Origin: Verrucomicrobiota bacterium
GTDB taxonomy: Bacteria; Verrucomicrobiota; Verrucomicrobiia; Verrucomicrobiales; Verrucomicrobiaceae
NCBI GenBank assembly: GCA_025360015.1
Contig: JANYCZ010000008.1
Location: 124,001-188,000 of the forward strand
DNA: 64,000 bases
Direction of reading: 5' to 3'
The notes below the pieces were generated by a model, which had not been told where the DNA came from, made no database searches, and saw only the letters and a list, made by a program, of their open reading frames with translations. Below, piece by piece: positions 61,600 to 64,000 of this stretch. Every line of letters starts with the position of its first letter. Within the stretch, counting starts at the first letter, position 1. The position numbers and the translations under genes are program-made.

Positions 61600-61628
61600 T
61601 TGCCCAACCCGCAGGTGCCGTTTATAGA
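61600..61628 (+). promoter_or_regulatory. Promoter of the tRNA-Val gene
   Basis: TTGCCC (61600-61605), a 17-base spacer and TATAGA (61623-61628) lie just upstream of the tRNA. Initiation would fall about 10 bases before the mature 5' end. Confidence 0.55.
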
Positions 61629-61644
61629 CTTCGCCCCCGGACTC

Positions 61645-61719
61645 GCGCGATTAGCTCAGTGGTAGAGCATTACCTTGACATGGTAGGGGTCACAGGTTCG
61701 AACCCTGTATCGCGCACCA
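61645..61719 (+). tRNA. tRNA-Val (anticodon GAC)
   Basis: A 75-base cloverleaf with acceptor arms GCGCGAT/ATCGCGC, D stem GCTC/GAGC, anticodon stem TTACC/GGTAG with loop TTGACAT (anticodon GAC) and T arm ACAGG-TTCGAAC-CCTGT. The CCA tail is encoded (61717-61719). It decodes GUC and GUU valine codons. It stands alone between a membrane-protein gene and the convergent histidine kinase gene. Confidence 0.97.
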
Positions 61720-61778
61720 TCTTCGATTGAAGATTCAGTCCACTAGCTAGGCTCAATTAAAGAGCCTGCCTTCATCTC

Positions 61779-63185
61779 TCACCCTAGCGGGATCTGCGGA
61801 ACTGTGACGACAAACTCGGCCCCCTGCCCCGCTTCACTCGTCACCGCAACGGTGCCCTGGTGTGCTTCGACGATGGCTTTGACCAAGCTCAGCCCAAGGC
61901 CAAGGCCGCGCTGGGTGCGGCTTTTGTCGCCGCGATAAAGGCGCTCCCAGATGTGGGACTGATCGGTGGCGGGGATGCCCATGCCGGTATCGTTGATGGT
62001 GACGGTCACCGTGTTGTCAGCGGCGCGGCAGGCCAGATGCACCTTGCCCCCTTCGGGCGTGTATTTGAGGGCGTTGTCCAGCAGATTGGCAAAGGCCTGG
62101 CTCAGGCGCGTGGGGTCCACGGAGGCCTGGCAGTCGGGTGCGAAGTCGGTGGTGATGGTGATGTGTTTTTCCTCGCTGATGAGATCGTAGAGCTCCACCA
62201 CCTGAGTGAGCAGCGCGGGGATGGAGGTCAGCTCGCGGTGGAGCTTCATCATGCCAGCTTCGGCTTCGCTGATGTCCATGAGCGCCTTGAGCATGGTGAG
62301 CACGCGGTCGGATTCTTCCACGCAATCGGCGAGTGCTTCGCGCGCCACGGGATCTGGCGTGGTCTGCACGGCGGCCTCGGCGGTGCCGCGCAGGCGCGTC
62401 AGCGGCGTGCGCAGATCATGCGCCACATTGTCCAGCGCGTGGCGCATGCCTTGGATGAGCTCTTCGTTCTTGTCGAGCAGGCGGTTGAACTCGGTGGCGA
62501 GTTCCTCCAGTTCGGTCTGACTGGCATGCGCGGTCACGCGGGCGGAGAAGTCGCCGGTGTCTGAGATGGTGCGCGCGGTGGCCACCACATCGCGCACAGG
62601 CTTGGTGGCGCGATGCGCAAAGTAGGCGCCGCCCAGCACGGCGAGCAGCAATGTGGGCGTCATCACCAGCATGAAATTGCGGCGGAAGGGCTGTAGCACC
62701 GTCTCGCGGCTGTTCGTGCTGCGGCCGACTTGCAGGATGGAGCCGTCATACAGACGGGCGGTGGCGACGGTGAGATCGCGCTCATCGTCTTTCGGGATGC
62801 GCAGCCAGTCGGGGCGCGAGGCATCGCTCCCGGGCTGCAACGACGCCGCGTCCGCCTGCAGCCAGTCGTTGGGTACATTCACAAAGAGCACGCTGCCGAG
62901 GTTGCCGGTGACGCGCACAAAGAAGGACTTCGACTTGCCTTCATCCGTGCTGTTGAGTTGCACCAGATTGCGCAGCGCGGGCAGGCCGCCGCTGGCATAC
63001 ACAGCGGCGCATTCTTTCAGGCGTGCCTCGATGACTTCACGGTCCTTGCGCTCCAGCGCGGAGGCCAGCAGCACGTAGAGCAGACTGAACAGCACGACCG
63101 CACTGAGCGTGAAAATCATCGCGTAGCCGAGCGTCAGCCGCACGGCGAAGCTGCGCCCCCAGGGCTTAAACAGGTTTGAAGACAT
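61779..63185 (-). CDS. Sensor histidine kinase (CusS/OmpR-partner type)
   Basis: A 468-residue membrane histidine kinase counted from [11 protein letters not shown]; an ATG four codons upstream is equally possible. Two transmembrane helices ([37 protein letters not shown]) flank a ~130-residue periplasmic sensor. A HAMP domain, the phosphoacceptor His in [20 protein letters not shown] and N/G boxes ([39 protein letters not shown]) follow. It phosphorylates the response regulator encoded just upstream, whose end it overlaps. Heavy-metal sensing is a common role for this subfamily but cannot be shown here. Confidence 0.93.
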   Translation of the reverse strand: MSSNLFKPWGRSFAVRLTLGYAMIFTLSAVVLFSLLYVLLASALERKDREVIEARLKECAAVYASGGLPALRNLVQLNSTDEGKSKSFFVRVTGNLGSVLFVNVPNDWLQADAASLQPGSDASRPDWLRIPKDDERDLTVATARLYDGSILQVGRSTNSRETVLQPFRRNFMLVMTPTLLLAVLGGAYFAHRATKPVRDVVATARTISDTGDFSARVTAHASQTELEELATEFNRLLDKNEELIQGMRHALDNVAHDLRTPLTRLRGTAEAAVQTTPDPVAREALADCVEESDRVLTMLKALMDISEAEAGMMKLHRELTSIPALLTQVVELYDLISEEKHITITTDFAPDCQASVDPTRLSQAFANLLDNALKYTPEGGKVHLACRAADNTVTVTINDTGMGIPATDQSHIWERLYRGDKSRTQRGLGLGLSLVKAIVEAHQGTVAVTSEAGQGAEFVVTVPQIPLG

Positions 63186-63840
63186 AGCCGACTCCACGAA
63201 TGGTTTGAATGAGCTTCACCTCAAAGTCCTTGTCCACCTTGGCACGCAGACGGTGCACCAGCACGTCCACCACATTGGTCTGGGGATCGAAGCTGTAATC
63301 CCACACATGCTCAAGGATCATCGTCTTGGTGACGACGCGGCCCGGAGTGCGCATGAGCAGCTCCAGCAGGGCAAACTCGCGACTTTGCAGCTCGATGCTG
63401 CGGCCTTCACGCCGCACTTCACGCGACAGCAAATCGAGCACGACGCCCGCAGAGGTGAGCGTCGTCGGCTCGACCACATGGGTGGCGCGGCGGATAAGCG
63501 CCTGCACGCGGGCAAGCAGTTCTGAAAACGCAAAAGGCTTGGTCAGGTAATCATCTCCACCGGCTTGCAGGCCCTTCACGCGATCATCCACCGTGGCCTT
63601 GGCACTGAGGATGACCACGGGCGTGTGAACCTTTTCTTTGCGGAGCTGACGCAGCAGCGAGAGGCCGTCCAGCTTGGGCAGCATGAGGTCCAGCACGATG
63701 CAGTCGTAACTCACGGTGCAGGCGAGATCGAGGCCTTGCTCGCCATCGGTCGCGGCATCCACACCGAAGCCGTTTTGCTTCAGCCCGTTCACGATGAACG
63801 AGGCGATCTTGCTGTCATCTTCAATCACTAAAAGGCGCAT
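63166..63840 (-). CDS. OmpR-family response regulator
   Basis: A 224-residue protein with a receiver domain ([20 protein letters not shown], phosphoacceptor Asp51 in [13 protein letters not shown], Lys101 in DDYLTKPF) and a winged-helix output domain ([20 protein letters not shown], then [16 protein letters not shown]). It activates or represses transcription when phosphorylated by the kinase gene that overlaps its end. The start omits 40 upstream in-frame codons with no receiver sequence. The sequence is close to CusR/CopR-type regulators. Confidence 0.94.
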   Translation of the reverse strand: MRLLVIEDDSKIASFIVNGLKQNGFGVDAATDGEQGLDLACTVSYDCIVLDLMLPKLDGLSLLRQLRKEKVHTPVVILSAKATVDDRVKGLQAGGDDYLTKPFAFSELLARVQALIRRATHVVEPTTLTSAGVVLDLLSREVRREGRSIELQSREFALLELLMRTPGRVVTKTMILEHVWDYSFDPQTNVVDVLVHRLRAKVDKDFEVKLIQTIRGVGYVFKPV

Positions 63841-63931
63841 GGTTGGCGGGGAGTCCATATGGGTAGCTGCGCTGGGAAGAATTGTCCAATGTTCGGGCGC
63901 GGTGTGATCAAGGACGCCCGCTTCCATCCCG

Positions 63932-63969
63932 AAAAAAAACCCGCCCCGGCACTTTCGCACCAGGGCGGG
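63932..63969 (-). terminator. Rho-independent terminator from a gene beyond the right edge
   Basis: On the minus strand, CCCGCCC, then an inner GGUGC/GUGCC stem closed by a GAAA loop, then GGGCGGG and eight T (plus-strand A at 63932-63939). It stops leftward transcription coming from outside the window, upstream of the response regulator gene. Confidence 0.85.
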
Positions 63970-64000
63970 CCTCGCTCACACACGATCTATCACTTACACA

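Noticed and set aside
61749..61767. AGGCTC/GAGCCT hairpin as terminator of tRNA-Val or the histidine kinase gene
   Set aside because: Six-pair stem without a T-run on either strand; too weak to call.

Overview
The window is high-GC, gene-dense bacterial chromosome that reads as Verrucomicrobiota, most like the Verrucomicrobiaceae (Prosthecobacter/Verrucomicrobium type). The case rests on gene content: a PVC-type dehydrogenase fused to ThuA and cytochrome c, a DUF1501 protein with a Tat-like leader, secreted propellers opening with W-x-x-x-RGP, giant secreted proteins sharing a W-R-Q-Q-Y-F-G carboxy-terminal module, an NPYAAP membrane protein, and many VapBC-type modules. No plasmid, phage, transposase, rRNA or CRISPR array is visible.

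Layout. 1-4.3 kb: the 3' part of a large multidomain secreted protein and a secreted SGNH hydrolase. 4.3-4.8 kb: a decayed MazEF-type toxin-antitoxin operon with three disabling lesions. 4.8-9.1 kb: glycyl-tRNA synthetase with a compositionally odd internal segment, a luciferase-like monooxygenase and a LysR regulator. 9.1-13.5 kb: an operon with a proton antiporter between two different flavin-dependent halogenase-like enzymes. 13.8-17.1 kb: HrpB helicase and an intact VapBC pair. 17.2-21 kb: a secreted propeller and a two-gene envelope operon (OmpA-like plus helix-hairpin-helix protein). 21.1-25.7 kb: PfkB kinase, MenB, AccB-AccC and a small membrane protein. 25.7-28.5 kb: signal peptidase I, then histidine decarboxylase coupled to an ACT protein. 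28.6-36.2 kb: a giant beta-helix protein, LepA, and pterin carbinolamine dehydratase.

36.2-42.1 kb: a secretin, malate dehydrogenase, a DUF1501 protein and a second VapBC. 42.2-48.8 kb: the ThuA/propeller/HEAT/cytochrome fusion, then a membrane protein coupled to a squalene/phytoene synthase. 48.9-56.6 kb: a second propeller, a secreted phosphodiesterase, a lipoprotein, an L,D-transpeptidase-like protein, 4-alpha-glucanotransferase and a mono-haem protein. 56.6-64 kb: an HscC-type Hsp70 with a membrane J-protein, quinolinate synthase, a membrane protein, tRNA-Val(GAC) and an OmpR/CusS-like two-component system.

Functionally the window mixes housekeeping (GlyRS, LepA, AccBC, MenB, Mdh, NadA, tRNA) with secreted and envelope functions. 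The most unusual points are the halogenase/antiporter/halogenase operon, the foreign-looking segments inside GlyRS and the PVC dehydrogenase, the decarboxylase-ACT coupling, the decayed MazEF, and three families of short intergenic palindromes, two of them concentrated at 53.4-53.5 kb. All family calls were made by reading protein sequence; no database search was run.
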